Counted from the first letter of the stretch, positions 26,169 through 34,469 are shown. The stretch: DNA of 58,759 nucleotides from an uncultured Candidatus Saccharibacteria bacterium (GCA_946408595.1 CAMJSX010000004.1:1-58759), one strand, 5' to 3'. Translations and numbers: made by a program. Notes: generated from the letters alone by a model not told the origin.

Positions 26169-26376
26169 CGCCCATGATCGCCCATTTTTTGCCTGATTTG
26201 CCCGGATTTTTGCGGATTTGACATTTCCCCGTTTTATTTCCCTATTTTACTTTTTTCCCTGTTTCCCTACTATTTTTGTATATATTTATTATTGAAAAAT
26301 TCCCATTTTCCGAACAAAAACCGAACAGAAGAGAAGAGAACAGTATCTAGAACAAAAACCGAACAATTCCCTGTTT
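26161..26376. repeat. 10-bp degenerate repeat, pyrimidine tract and direct repeat
   Basis: CCC recurs every ten bases from 26161 (CCCACATTCG, CCCATGATCG, CCCATTTTTT, GCCTGATTTG, CCCGGATTTT). Runs of TTTCCC follow to about 26270. A 16-bp direct repeat GAACAAAAACCGAACA sits at 26312-26327 and 26350-26365, just before the stop of the minus-strand ftsQ-like gene. No ORF is supported. Confidence 0.6.
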
Positions 26377-26982
26377 TTAGCGCCAATATGCCTGTCTTTC
26401 CAGGCGAACATCGATATATTGATACTCTTCAACACCTATACTGGCAAGATAACGGATCATTCTATCGGCATCCTCTACCGATACACCACTTCCTCGGTCT
26501 ATAATCATTTTAATGTAACCAGATTGACCTTCCAAATATAAATCTACCTCACGAATTACGCCCACTGGAATCACAGCCTTAACTGGCACGTAGCCGAGTT
26601 CACGAAAACACGCTTCGACTTGACCAATAAATTCCTTCATCCGGCTAGTCAAATGTTCTTCGTTTGTCAGGGATGACGCCTCATCAATAATTTCAATTGT
26701 TGGCGAAACTGGCACAATAATAGTATCCGAAGTCGGATCATTTTCATCATGACGGAAAAGTGGCAAAACTGCCAGAATAATAATTACCGCTACAGCCAAA
26801 AATCCCACACTCGTAAAAATAATACGAGCATTTCTTTTCGCCTTGTTCTTTTTATGTATAGCAGTACGTTCAGAAGCGGTCTCGAGCTTTTCCCTTTTTT
26901 CGCCAATCGTACGACCAGACTTCATCGTCGACTTACGATTTGCCAGACGGCGAGCTGGTTTAGGCGTTTTTTGCTCTTCCAT
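26377..26982 (-). CDS. ftsQ: FtsQ/DivIB-like division protein
   Basis: A 201-residue single-pass protein: basic cytoplasmic N-terminus (1-53), membrane segment near 54-73, and an outer domain of about 125 residues. The end, IRYLASIGVEEYQYIDVRLERQAYWR, matches the FtsQ beta-domain pattern in which an I/V-D-x-R strand closes the domain. The N-terminal POTRA part seems reduced or unrecognisable. It starts one frame unit after murG (TAAATG junction, no spacer), so translation is probably coupled. It is the last gene of the minus-strand division and wall cluster, the place FtsQ holds after MurG in the standard dcw order. No ftsA or ftsZ follows. Confidence 0.65.
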   Translation of the reverse strand: MEEQKTPKPARRLANRKSTMKSGRTIGEKREKLETASERTAIHKKNKAKRNARIIFTSVGFLAVAVIIILAVLPLFRHDENDPTSDTIIVPVSPTIEIIDEASSLTNEEHLTSRMKEFIGQVEACFRELGYVPVKAVIPVGVIREVDLYLEGQSGYIKMIIDRGSGVSVEDADRMIRYLASIGVEEYQYIDVRLERQAYWR

Positions 26983-28179
26983 TTAGGCAATTTCCAAGAT
27001 TATTTCAGCAAGACGGTGAGCGGCATCTGCACGAGCCTCATTATGAAGGCGATCCGCCATATCGGCACAAAGACGCGGTGATTTAACTAAATGTTGGATT
27101 AGCTTTAGTAGTTCAGTTGGGTTTTCCATCATCTTAGAATCATATATTACCTCTACAGCTTCGGCAGCTTTCAGCCTCTCAGCATTTCGAACTTGATGGC
27201 TACCTGGTAATTTTTCAAATGGGACTAGAATAACAGCTTTTTTAAGCGCTGCTAGCTCAGCAATAGTCGTTGCTCCCGCGCGCGATACCACTACATCGGC
27301 TGCTCCCATCAATTCATTCATTGCGGTATTGAATTCCCACATCCGAAAATTCGATTCTAGGCTTGCATGATCCCAGTTTTCATACTGCTTCAAATCAACC
27401 ATGTTCTCATAGTGTTTACGCCCCGCCACCAAGCCAACCGAAGCAATTTTAAGCAATTCTGGCAGAATCTGGCGAGTAGCCTCATTTAGGTTTTCAGAAC
27501 CCTGCGATCCACCAGTAATTACTACTAACGGCTTTTCAGCGTTAAAAGAAAAGGCTTTCTTTAAAGACATTACTCTTGCCGGAGTAACAGCCCTATATTC
27601 TGGCCCAACCGGAATACCAGTCCAGACATAATTTGGATGTTTTTCTAAAACTTCGTCAGATGGCGGAATCCCAAAAGCAACTTTTTTCGCCTTCTTCATC
27701 AGAATACGATTAGCTAATCCCGCGACCGCATCTGATTCATGGATAACGTACGGTATCCGAAAAAGTTTCGCCACCAGACCAACCGGCAAACCAACGAAAC
27801 CACCTTTTAGAAAAATCACATTTGGACGCGATTTTTTTAATATCATTCTGAAAAAACTAGTAAATAATCCAGCGACAAAACCAAAAAATCCAATGATATT
27901 ACTAAAAATAATATCTCTCAAAGTCACATCAAAATGTTTGAAATAATCACTAAATTTCCAGCCAGCATACCTATGGAACTTCCCCGCCGGCAAACGACGC
28001 ACCTTAATATGAGTTGAAACTTTAAGTTCTGTAGTCAGTTTTGTTACGTTTTTATAGTATTTAAAATCAGTCCAAAATTCAACATTGGCACGGGGTCTCA
28101 GTTCTAAAATTTCACGCACGACGGCGACGGCTGGAGTAATGTGTCCCCCGGACCCCCCGCCGACTACTAATATCTTCAT
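26983..28179 (-). CDS. murG: UDP-GlcNAc:lipid I N-acetylglucosaminyltransferase MurG
   Basis: Makes lipid II from lipid I on the inner face of the membrane. GT-B fold with VVGGGSGGHITPAVAVV at the N-terminus, FLKGGFVGLPVGLVA, VITGGSQGSENLNEA near 222, and SRAGATTIAELAALKKAVILVPFE with GSHQVRNAERL near 300-335. The 398 residues are about 40 more than Escherichia coli MurG, mainly a basic insertion in the N-terminal domain (near 40-110). The start ATG has AGAGG nine bases upstream and overlaps the end of ftsW by 68 bases, an unusually long overlap that should couple the two. Confidence 0.95.
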   Translation of the reverse strand: MKILVVGGGSGGHITPAVAVVREILELRPRANVEFWTDFKYYKNVTKLTTELKVSTHIKVRRLPAGKFHRYAGWKFSDYFKHFDVTLRDIIFSNIIGFFGFVAGLFTSFFRMILKKSRPNVIFLKGGFVGLPVGLVAKLFRIPYVIHESDAVAGLANRILMKKAKKVAFGIPPSDEVLEKHPNYVWTGIPVGPEYRAVTPARVMSLKKAFSFNAEKPLVVITGGSQGSENLNEATRQILPELLKIASVGLVAGRKHYENMVDLKQYENWDHASLESNFRMWEFNTAMNELMGAADVVVSRAGATTIAELAALKKAVILVPFEKLPGSHQVRNAERLKAAEAVEVIYDSKMMENPTELLKLIQHLVKSPRLCADMADRLHNEARADAAHRLAEIILEIA

Positions 28180-29335
28180 TTTTTATTACCTCTCTACTAG
28201 TATAGCATGAAAGTTGTAAAACGAGGCCGATAGCAAACGAAATAAAGACCATACTCGTACCACCATAAGATAAAAGTGGCAACGTAATACCGGTGACTGG
28301 TACTAACCCAGTCATCGCCATAATATTAACTACTACTTGAGCCAAAGTCCAAGAAAACACCCCAATCACCAACAAACGACGATCATTTTGCTCAGTATGT
28401 TCAGCAATGCTAAGCATTCTAAAAAGAATCGCTCCAAAAACCGCTATAATGACAGATAGACCAACAAAACCAAATGTTTCTCCCATGATAGCGAAGACTG
28501 AATCGTTAATCGATTCCGGTAAATACCCAGTCGCTTGCACAGAATTGCCAATCCCAGCACCGAAAAATCCACCAGTGCCAATAGCTAGCATCGCATTCTC
28601 AATATGATAGGTCGAATCCGTCACTTCGGCACCAGAAATAGTATCAAGCCAAGCATTAATCCGCTGCATACGGTGGCTAGACGTGGCAATTGCACCAACC
28701 GCAACCACTAATACAACAGCTAGAAGCAACGCAAATTGTCTAAATGACACTTCCGACACAAGAAGCATGCCGAAAATAATCGCCATCAACGCCACGCCAG
28801 TACCTAAATCACCTTGAGCCACAACCACCAAACCTAACGACAATCCACAAACAATAAGAAGCGGCAACCAAAACTCCTTCCATTTACCAATTTCATTCTC
28901 TTCCCTTTTCCTAGCCAAAAAATCTGCTAGATAAATCGTCAGTGCAAGTTTCAAAAATTCTGCCGGCTGAAAACTTATTGGACCAAAATTATACCAACGA
29001 CACTCACCAAGCTCACATTTAGCCAATGACGAACCAGACATAGCTAAAATCCATAGTAATCCCGACATCAAAAGAGCGACTATAATTATCAACTTGGCAT
29101 ATTTTCTAATATATTTGTATGGTATTACTTTGAAAGCTAGAAAAAATGCCACTATCGACAAAGCCACCGAGCGTAACTGCCCAAGAAAAAAATCATTTGG
29201 ACCATAATTGGTGCCATAGGCAGAGTTTAAAACATTCGCTCGCATCGGGCCGATTGCATAGATCACAATTAACCCTAAGGCCATCAAACCTAGTGTCATA
29301 AACAATAAAACTAGGTCAGATTTGTGTTTTCTCAA
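28112..29335 (-). CDS. ftsW: Lipid II polymerase / SEDS protein FtsW
   Basis: A membrane glycosyltransferase of the divisome. The 407-residue product has about ten hydrophobic segments and SEDS signature stretches FQPAEFLKLALTIYLAD, VVAQGDLGTGVALMAI, GFFGAGIGNSVQATGYLPE, NDSVFAIMGETFGFVG and GLVPVTGITLPLLSYGGTSM. The start appears to be TTG at 29335, whose TTGA overlaps the mraY stop (TGA) by four bases; a GGGGGTG is just upstream. The C-terminal basic tail (RRGVRGTHYSSRRRRA) is encoded in the overlap with murG. Its partner transpeptidase FtsI lies two genes upstream. Confidence 0.94.
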   Translation of the reverse strand: MRKHKSDLVLLFMTLGLMALGLIVIYAIGPMRANVLNSAYGTNYGPNDFFLGQLRSVALSIVAFFLAFKVIPYKYIRKYAKLIIIVALLMSGLLWILAMSGSSLAKCELGECRWYNFGPISFQPAEFLKLALTIYLADFLARKREENEIGKWKEFWLPLLIVCGLSLGLVVVAQGDLGTGVALMAIIFGMLLVSEVSFRQFALLLAVVLVVAVGAIATSSHRMQRINAWLDTISGAEVTDSTYHIENAMLAIGTGGFFGAGIGNSVQATGYLPESINDSVFAIMGETFGFVGLSVIIAVFGAILFRMLSIAEHTEQNDRRLLVIGVFSWTLAQVVVNIMAMTGLVPVTGITLPLLSYGGTSMVFISFAIGLVLQLSCYTSREVIKNEDISSRRGVRGTHYSSRRRRA

Positions 29336-30360
29336 ATTGCACCCCCAACAGCAGCAATAAAGATGCCCACTATAGCGCAGACTCCAGCCAAAATCCAGAA
29401 ACGCATTACAATCTTTGCTTCACCCCAACCTTTTGCTTCGAGATGATGATGAAGCGGCGCAGAGATAAATACCTTCCGATGGAAGAACTTTTTGCTAACT
29501 AACTGTATCAAGCTTGAACTAGTTTCAATCACGAACATCAAGCCAATTATTGGCAGCAGCAAGAAAGAATTAGTCATCATCGCTACTACACCAAGCCCAG
29601 CACCCAGCGCGAAAGAACCGGTATCACCCATCATAAAACGTGCTGGTGGAACATTGAACCAAATATAAGATAGCAGCCATCCCACGACAGTCATACAAAA
29701 ACCAAATAGTAGCATATTATTTTGGAAAAGGGCAATTATCCCAAAAGCACCATAGGCCAACATCGCCAACCCACCAGAAAGACCATCTAAACCATCAGTA
29801 ATATTTACGGCATTTGAAGTAGCCACTACAGCAAATGCGAATACTAAAATCATACAAACGACGCCTATTTCGATATTCCCCATAAATGGTATTAGAATCG
29901 TAGTCCAACCTAGTTTGACTGCAAAGAACCATCCAAGTACAAGACCAACTATAGATATCAACAAGAATTTAACTGGACCACGTAGTCCCGCAGCACCACG
30001 GCCATTTCCAAAAATATTGATTACATCATCAATCACCCCAACCAATGAGCCACCCAAAAAACCAACTAACGGCAACCAAGTTTGGCCACGATCAAGATTA
30101 AATATCCAAGTTACAACCGTAACCGATATAACACCAATTAGCCCAGCCATAGTTGGAAAAGTATGTTTAAACTTATGTGCATGAAGCTTGGTCATAATCG
30201 GCAATGCCTGACCATCTACTGTAGTTTTCTTTTGCTTCTTCCAGAATTTATATTTATAAGCAAAGTGCGTATACACCGGCGTCAACATCATCGACAAAAG
30301 AAAACCGGCCAATGCCAAAAGAAGTCCATAAAACATTTCTTGATTGATATCGTTACCCAT
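29332..30360 (-). CDS. mraY: Phospho-N-acetylmuramoyl-pentapeptide transferase MraY
   Basis: Forms lipid I from UDP-MurNAc-pentapeptide and undecaprenyl phosphate. The 342-residue polytopic protein has the MraY/WecA motifs: KKTTVDGQALPIM near the N-terminus, GVIDDVINIF near 110, NAVNITDGLDGLSGG near 184-198, GDTGSFALGAGLG near 248, and the HHHLEAKGWGE loop near 304-314. Its promoter lies over the end of ftsI, so it can be transcribed separately from ftsI. In the classical dcw cluster murE and murF lie between ftsI and mraY and murD between mraY and ftsW; all are missing here. Confidence 0.96.
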   Translation of the reverse strand: MGNDINQEMFYGLLLALAGFLLSMMLTPVYTHFAYKYKFWKKQKKTTVDGQALPIMTKLHAHKFKHTFPTMAGLIGVISVTVVTWIFNLDRGQTWLPLVGFLGGSLVGVIDDVINIFGNGRGAAGLRGPVKFLLISIVGLVLGWFFAVKLGWTTILIPFMGNIEIGVVCMILVFAFAVVATSNAVNITDGLDGLSGGLAMLAYGAFGIIALFQNNMLLFGFCMTVVGWLLSYIWFNVPPARFMMGDTGSFALGAGLGVVAMMTNSFLLLPIIGLMFVIETSSSLIQLVSKKFFHRKVFISAPLHHHLEAKGWGEAKIVMRFWILAGVCAIVGIFIAAVGGAI

Positions 30361-30372
30361 ATTAATATTATA
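30361..30372 (-). promoter_or_regulatory. -10 promoter, leaderless mraY
   Basis: Minus strand TATAAT (30367-30372), then ATTAAT, then ATG at 30360. No TGn extension. It directly abuts the ftsI stop codon. Confidence 0.6.
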
Positions 30373-32112
30373 CTACGCTTTCGGTTTTATTTTATAGTAA
30401 TCAACCACAAAAGAAGCCAGCGATTCAAAAAGATCCATCGCATCTCCACTACCCACCGCTTCACCTTCGCCCCACATTTTGACCATGATGACATAATCAG
30501 GTATTTCACCTTGCTGCCCAACAAAACCAGCATAAGAACCAATCAAGTTCTCCATTTCATTATCATAAGCGCCGTTAATCACCACCTGAGCGGTACCAGA
30601 TTTACCACCCCAATCATAGCCAGCCGGATTATAACGCCAGCTACGGTTATTTATTAACATATCGCGCATCGTTGCGCTTGTCTCACTAGACAAAATTTGT
30701 TCCGAAATAGTTTCTCGGTTTTCCAGCGGAGTAATAACGCCATTTTCGAGCGTGCCTTTAACGATAGAAGGCGTACGATAATACCCACCATTCACAACTG
30801 CCGAAAACGCCGTAGCAGTTTGAATCATCGTAATACCTAGGTTTTGACCAAACGTCATGTTGGCGTAAGCCGCATCCAAACCATATATTTCAGCATGCGG
30901 GTCCCAAATAAAACCTTCTGCTTCTATTAATTCTATCCCCGTAGCCTGACCTAAACGAAACTTATTATAATAATAGTCATACATCCTTTCCCTGCCAGTT
31001 GCATTAATTGAATCCGGGTCATCGCCTAAGAATTTCAAAGCCTGAATCGAACCAGCATTGAGTGACCAATACAGGGCTTCTTTCATCGTTAAAGTATGAT
31101 TGTTAATCTTAGCCCGCTGCTCCGCATTCCAAATTTTGATGCCATCAACCACCACATATGGTTCGTTGAAATAAGTCGACTCAGCCGTCATCTTCCCTTC
31201 ATTAATTGCAGCCGAAAACACAAAGTTTTTACAAATTGAAGCCGGCTCATACGGAACTTCAGTTACCTGGTTAATATATATTGAAGCGTCTTTTACGTGC
31301 CCATAATCACCCGGGTTATAATTCGGAAGGCTCGACATTGCCACAACTTCACTAGTTTTTGGGTTCATTATAATCATTGCAGCGTTAGTCGCATTGGAAT
31401 TATTGAGGTGTTCTGCAATTATTTCTTCAGCTCCTTTTTCCAAATTACGGTCTACACTCAAGACTATATCTTTCCCATCTTCTGCCGGTATTTTAACGTT
31501 ATCTTTACCGATTGAAAGAGCCACTTTATTAATATCGGCGGTCGTTTTTAGAAGCCCATCGTTTCCAGACAATATCTTATTAAGCGAACCCTCAACTCCA
31601 TATTGGCCAATACCATCTGCATTGACAAAACCCAGAAGTGAAGAGGCCATTTCGCCCTCAGGATAAACTCGGCGGTTCCCTTCCTTTAACCAAACGTTAT
31701 TGATTCCCTCTTCGGCAATTTTAACGGCATTTGAATATGGAACATTCCTTGCAACAATATAATATCTTAGCCCCTTAATCTCATAAACCTCGTCTAAATC
31801 AGCAGAAATAAAATCCTTGGCATGTTTTGAAAGCGCCTCTTTAATTTGCTCTTTATCGGTAGTAGCAGGATCAATAATGACTTGATAAACCGTCTGATTC
31901 AAAACCACCGCCACCGGTTCACTCCCATCCATCATATAAACCTCACCGCGTTTAGCAGTAATCGTTTCTAGCAAAGTATGCTGTTCGTTTGCTTTCGCTA
32001 CCCAAGCATCATGTTCAATAATTTGGATGAAAAATAGCCGCACGAAAATGACAGCCAAAGAAATAATAGTCAAGCTTCGTAAAAGTCTAATACGAAAAAT
32101 CCCATTTGACAT
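30373..32112 (-). CDS. ftsI: Division transpeptidase FtsI (class B PBP)
   Basis: Cross-links septal peptidoglycan. A 579-residue class B penicillin-binding protein: short cytoplasmic tip, membrane segment near 8-28, PBP dimerisation domain (about 50-225), and a transpeptidase domain with catalytic SICK (EPASICKNFVFS, near 292; the family usually has STFK), SLNAGS for SxN near 351, and GGKSGTAQV as the KTG box near 503. It follows the FtsL-like gene by 15 bases, yet has its own TATAAT box six bases before the ATG. It is the only transpeptidase in the window. Confidence 0.95.
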   Translation of the reverse strand: MSNGIFRIRLLRSLTIISLAVIFVRLFFIQIIEHDAWVAKANEQHTLLETITAKRGEVYMMDGSEPVAVVLNQTVYQVIIDPATTDKEQIKEALSKHAKDFISADLDEVYEIKGLRYYIVARNVPYSNAVKIAEEGINNVWLKEGNRRVYPEGEMASSLLGFVNADGIGQYGVEGSLNKILSGNDGLLKTTADINKVALSIGKDNVKIPAEDGKDIVLSVDRNLEKGAEEIIAEHLNNSNATNAAMIIMNPKTSEVVAMSSLPNYNPGDYGHVKDASIYINQVTEVPYEPASICKNFVFSAAINEGKMTAESTYFNEPYVVVDGIKIWNAEQRAKINNHTLTMKEALYWSLNAGSIQALKFLGDDPDSINATGRERMYDYYYNKFRLGQATGIELIEAEGFIWDPHAEIYGLDAAYANMTFGQNLGITMIQTATAFSAVVNGGYYRTPSIVKGTLENGVITPLENRETISEQILSSETSATMRDMLINNRSWRYNPAGYDWGGKSGTAQVVINGAYDNEMENLIGSYAGFVGQQGEIPDYVIMVKMWGEGEAVGSGDAMDLFESLASFVVDYYKIKPKA

Positions 32113-32127
32113 ATTTATATTATATCA
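32113..32127 (-). promoter_or_regulatory. Extended -10 promoter, leaderless ftsI
   Basis: Minus strand TGaTATAAT (hexamer 32119-32124), then ATAAAT, then ATG at 32112. Confidence 0.7.
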
Positions 32128-32472
32128 TTATTCAGTAGCGTAACCAGTAACCGTTGCGTTCTCCATATTGGCAGCAACAGTGCTATTCTTAGCAGCAGCA
32201 ACCGAAGTAAGCCTTGCCTTTTCAACGGCAAGATCATCACGACGAGCGGTCATTTCAGTAATTTCAGACTCAACCTCAGAAATTTTATAATCAAAGCTAG
32301 TAGCTTTCGTTCCCTCAATCACGTAAATTAAACCAAAAACCAAAGTCAACATACTCACGATCACAATTTGGGAAATGGACCCTAAATTCCTCTTGGTGTG
32401 ACGGACGATGTTGCGATTACGGACAAAACCAATACCCGCTTCCCTTCTACTCACGTATGTTTGACTGATCAT
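32128..32472 (-). CDS. FtsL-like division protein
   Basis: A 114-residue protein with a basic N-terminus (1-33), one membrane segment near 34-52 and an outer coiled-coil-like stretch (about 58-92) rich in Glu, Ala, Arg and Leu. The size, topology and place between rsmH and ftsI are those of FtsL, which diverges too fast to confirm by sequence alone. The start has GCGAGGAA about ten bases upstream. The long leader before it (32473-32668) holds several stable hairpins. Confidence 0.65.
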   Translation of the reverse strand: MISQTYVSRREAGIGFVRNRNIVRHTKRNLGSISQIVIVSMLTLVFGLIYVIEGTKATSFDYKISEVESEITEMTARRDDLAVEKARLTSVAAAKNSTVAANMENATVTGYATE

Positions 32473-32668
32473 GTTAAAAATATTCCTCGCTAATGTTTAT
32501 GTTTGTTTTTCTTTATCCTTAGTCCGGGGGTTTCTGTAAGCAGAGCTATAAGTAACCTACAGAAACTTAGCCCGGGAAGGTCATACACTTCACACTCTAC
32601 ACAATGTGAAACTCTAATTGGCGGACCATAAAGGTCCATATCTTGGCGTCACTAAGGCGCCAAGTCAG
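32473..32668 (-). promoter_or_regulatory. Hairpin-rich leader between a small ORF and ftsL-like
   Basis: Inverted repeats: GTTTCTGTA/TACAGAAAC (near 32529-32566) flanked by CCGGG/CCCGG; TTCACAC/GTGTGAA-like arms (near 32588-32612); GGACC/GGTCC (near 32624-32637); CTTGGCG/CGCCAAG (32643-32664). No U-tract follows any of them on the minus strand, so they look like structure within a transcript rather than a terminator. Confidence 0.55.
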
Positions 32669-32734
32669 TTAACGAAAGTTAACCTTGATGGTTTGTTTGC
32701 GAGATTTGTTCGCAACTACGATTTGTTTAGGCAT
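32669..32734 (-). CDS. Small basic ORF (21 residues) between rsmH and ftsL-like
   Basis: ATG at 32734 is preceded by AAAGGAGG (32739-32746) with a 4-base gap, a better SD than most in the window. The peptide begins MPKQIVVANKSR, has seven basic residues and stops with TAA inside GTTAAC. Its last codons overlap the repeat GTTAAC-gaaa-GTTAAC, the first of a chain of hairpins. It could be a leader peptide or a small protein; I do not recognise it. Confidence 0.5.
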   Translation of the reverse strand: MPKQIVVANKSRKQTIKVNFR

Positions 32735-32770
32735 TTTGCCTCCTTTTTTATTTTTATTTGTTTGTTTTTA

Positions 32771-33646
32771 TCAATTCCGCGTCGCCACTCGCAGTTTCGC
32801 ACTCCGGGCACGCGGGTTGATAACTAATTCATTAGGTCCTGCAACGATCGGTTTTTTGGTTTTTAAAACAAGTTCCGACTCTTCGCCATAAGAAGCAGCT
32901 TCTCTGAAATAATCTTTGACTAATCTGTCTTCTAGGCTATGGAAAGTGATAATCCCGACGCGACCATTTTTGTTTAACAGTTTCGGAAGAAGTGGAAGAG
33001 TTTTTTCAATCTCTCCTAGTTCATCGTTCACTGCAATTCTAATGGCCTGGAAAACTGGCGCGGCAGGATGGGTCCTACTGTATCTAGATTTTGACAAGAT
33101 AAGATCGGCGAGCTGCTTGGTAGTCGTAATCGGGCGATGAGTTACAATCTCTCTGGCTAACATTTTCGCGCGACCGGGTTTTTCTTCCCCGTATTTCGCG
33201 AAAAGTTCTGCCAAATCTCGCTCACTAAAGCGGTTGACTATTGTCTCTGCAGCCAAAGACTGTCGTCGATCCATCCGCATGTCTAGAGGACCATCGTGAT
33301 GATAGGAAAAACCACGCTCGTCATTATCCAATTGCGGTGAAGAAACCCCAAAATCCGCTAGTATTAAGTCAAAAGTCTTTCCACACTCAATTAACTGTGA
33401 CACTGCGCTATAAAAATCAGTATTCATCATGGTAATACCCGTATCTTTGAATTTACTCTTGAGATTATCAATAGCAAATTCATCACGATCTACCAAGACA
33501 GAATCCTTATAATTCAGTGTTACATCCAAAATTGAACTAGCGTGACCACCATAACCAGCTGTTAAATCCAAATATGATTCATGCGGTTTCGGTGCTAGTG
33601 ACGCTAACACTTCTGATAATAATACTGGGACATGTTGATTCTTCAT
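32771..33646 (-). CDS. rsmH: 16S rRNA m4C1402 methyltransferase RsmH (MraW)
   Basis: Methylates N4 of C1402 in 16S rRNA. The product has 291 residues from the ATG at 33646 (HVPVLLSEVLASLAP); longer readings would pass through the promoter. Motifs: YLDLTAGYGGHASSIL near 27-42 (family: DGTLGxGGHS), DFGVSSPQLD near 106-115, RGFSYHHDGPLDMRMD, and C-terminal GRVGIITFHSLEDRLVKDYF near 243-262. It opens the division cluster as in most bacteria, but no mraZ precedes it. The stop is 36 bases before the small ORF. Confidence 0.95.
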   Translation of the reverse strand: MKNQHVPVLLSEVLASLAPKPHESYLDLTAGYGGHASSILDVTLNYKDSVLVDRDEFAIDNLKSKFKDTGITMMNTDFYSAVSQLIECGKTFDLILADFGVSSPQLDNDERGFSYHHDGPLDMRMDRRQSLAAETIVNRFSERDLAELFAKYGEEKPGRAKMLAREIVTHRPITTTKQLADLILSKSRYSRTHPAAPVFQAIRIAVNDELGEIEKTLPLLPKLLNKNGRVGIITFHSLEDRLVKDYFREAASYGEESELVLKTKKPIVAGPNELVINPRARSAKLRVATRN

Positions 33647-33658
33647 GACCTTATTATA
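33647..33658 (-). promoter_or_regulatory. -10 promoter, leaderless rsmH
   Basis: Minus strand TATAAT (33653-33658), then AAGGTC, then ATG at 33646. No TGn extension. Confidence 0.6.
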
Positions 33659-33742
33659 CATTGTTTGAGACCGATCAACTAGAAACTTCAGCGTTTTTGT
33701 TTCTGCTTTGATTTTTGTTTTATAACACAATTAATCTACCAC

Positions 33743-33945
33743 GATTGTACCAGCGCGAAGCTAATCATATAATCGCAGCCGTTGAGAGACTTATTGTGTG
33801 TTTTTGACCTTGCGGTCTATAGAGTTTTATTGGGAGGTGTGTTTAAAGAAGGTGCACGCGATTTTGGTTACGCATCTCGTTTAACTGTTTAATGCGCGCC
33901 GAAACTCCTAGTTGGCCGGTCTCAAACGTTTTTAATGTGCTTTTT
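33743..33945 (+). ncRNA. Possible structured RNA, plus strand
   Basis: Gene-free stretch. TTGTAC, 17 bp, TATAAT (near 33745-33773) could start an RNA near 33780. GTTGAGAGAC there can pair with GTCTCAAAC near 33918-33926, enclosing GACC-ttgc-GGTC, GAGTTT/AAACTC and GGTGC/GCGCC. T-runs follow directly. I could not match it to a known RNA class. Confidence 0.35.
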
Positions 33946-34202
33946 TATCTGTGGTGTTTGTGTATTGTTTCCACTAATCTCAGTTTAGTATATTTTTCAA
34001 AAAAAAGCAAGAGCTTTTTTGGACTTTTTTTATTAGGGTGTTTTGCGCAGGTGTGGAAAACTTCTCTGTTATTTTACCGAACGTTTACTGTTGATTTTAA
34101 TCTAATTTAGTGTCGTAATAACCGAACACACATATCAGCTAGACGGTCTTGATTTTTTATTAAAACCTGTTGTATTATGCTATTCTTCCCTGTTTTTCGC
34201 AT
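33946..34202. other. Gene-free AT-rich stretch with one A/T hairpin
   Basis: AAAAAAGC-aaga-GCTTTTTT near 34001-34020 followed by GGACTTTTTTT could act as a terminator. CCGAAC occurs twice (34077, 34122). No supported ORF. Confidence 0.4.
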
Positions 34203-34250
34203 GAAAAAGCCCCTTGGCTAGTGTCGCGCAAACAGCGCAACTCCAAGGGG
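34203..34250 (-). terminator. Terminator of the 69-residue gene
   Basis: Arms CCCCTTGG (34210-34217) and CCAAGGGG (34243-34250) enclose a smaller GCGC-aaaca-GCGC hairpin; on the minus strand the U-tract CTTTTTC follows. Confidence 0.8.
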
Positions 34251-34257
34251 GGTCGCT

Positions 34258-34467
34258 TTAGTAAATAACGGTAATACGGGCTCCTTTTGCAGTGCCACGT
34301 TCACCATTATCCATCAGGATTTCGAAGAAGTGATCAGTATCATCTCTTCTGATCCCGACTATGGTACCCAGACCAGACCGATAGATTCCGGGGCAAATAT
34401 AGCCTCTGGAGTCTCCGCTCACCTTGACGCGGTCGCCCAAATAGACGATCCTTCTGCTCTCTACCAC
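34258..34467 (-). CDS. Small SH3/KOW-like beta protein
   Basis: A 69-residue product read from GTG at 34467. GDRVKVSG, GLGTIVGIRRDDTDHFFEILMDNGE and ITVIY look like a five-strand SH3-type barrel of the KOW or DUF1918 kind; no family is certain. The GTG lies two bases after the stop of the 22-residue ORF upstream, which suggests coupled translation; there is no SD of its own. An in-frame CTG or GGT-rich extension upstream is open, so the exact start is uncertain. It is divergent from the KwaB-like gene. Confidence 0.5.
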   Translation of the reverse strand: MVESRRIVYLGDRVKVSGDSRGYICPGIYRSGLGTIVGIRRDDTDHFFEILMDNGERGTAKGARITVIY

Positions 34468-34469
34468 AC

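Noticed and set aside
25779-26376. CRISPR array or replication origin
   Set aside because: No regularly spaced direct repeats of CRISPR length, no cas genes, no DnaA boxes or dnaA nearby.
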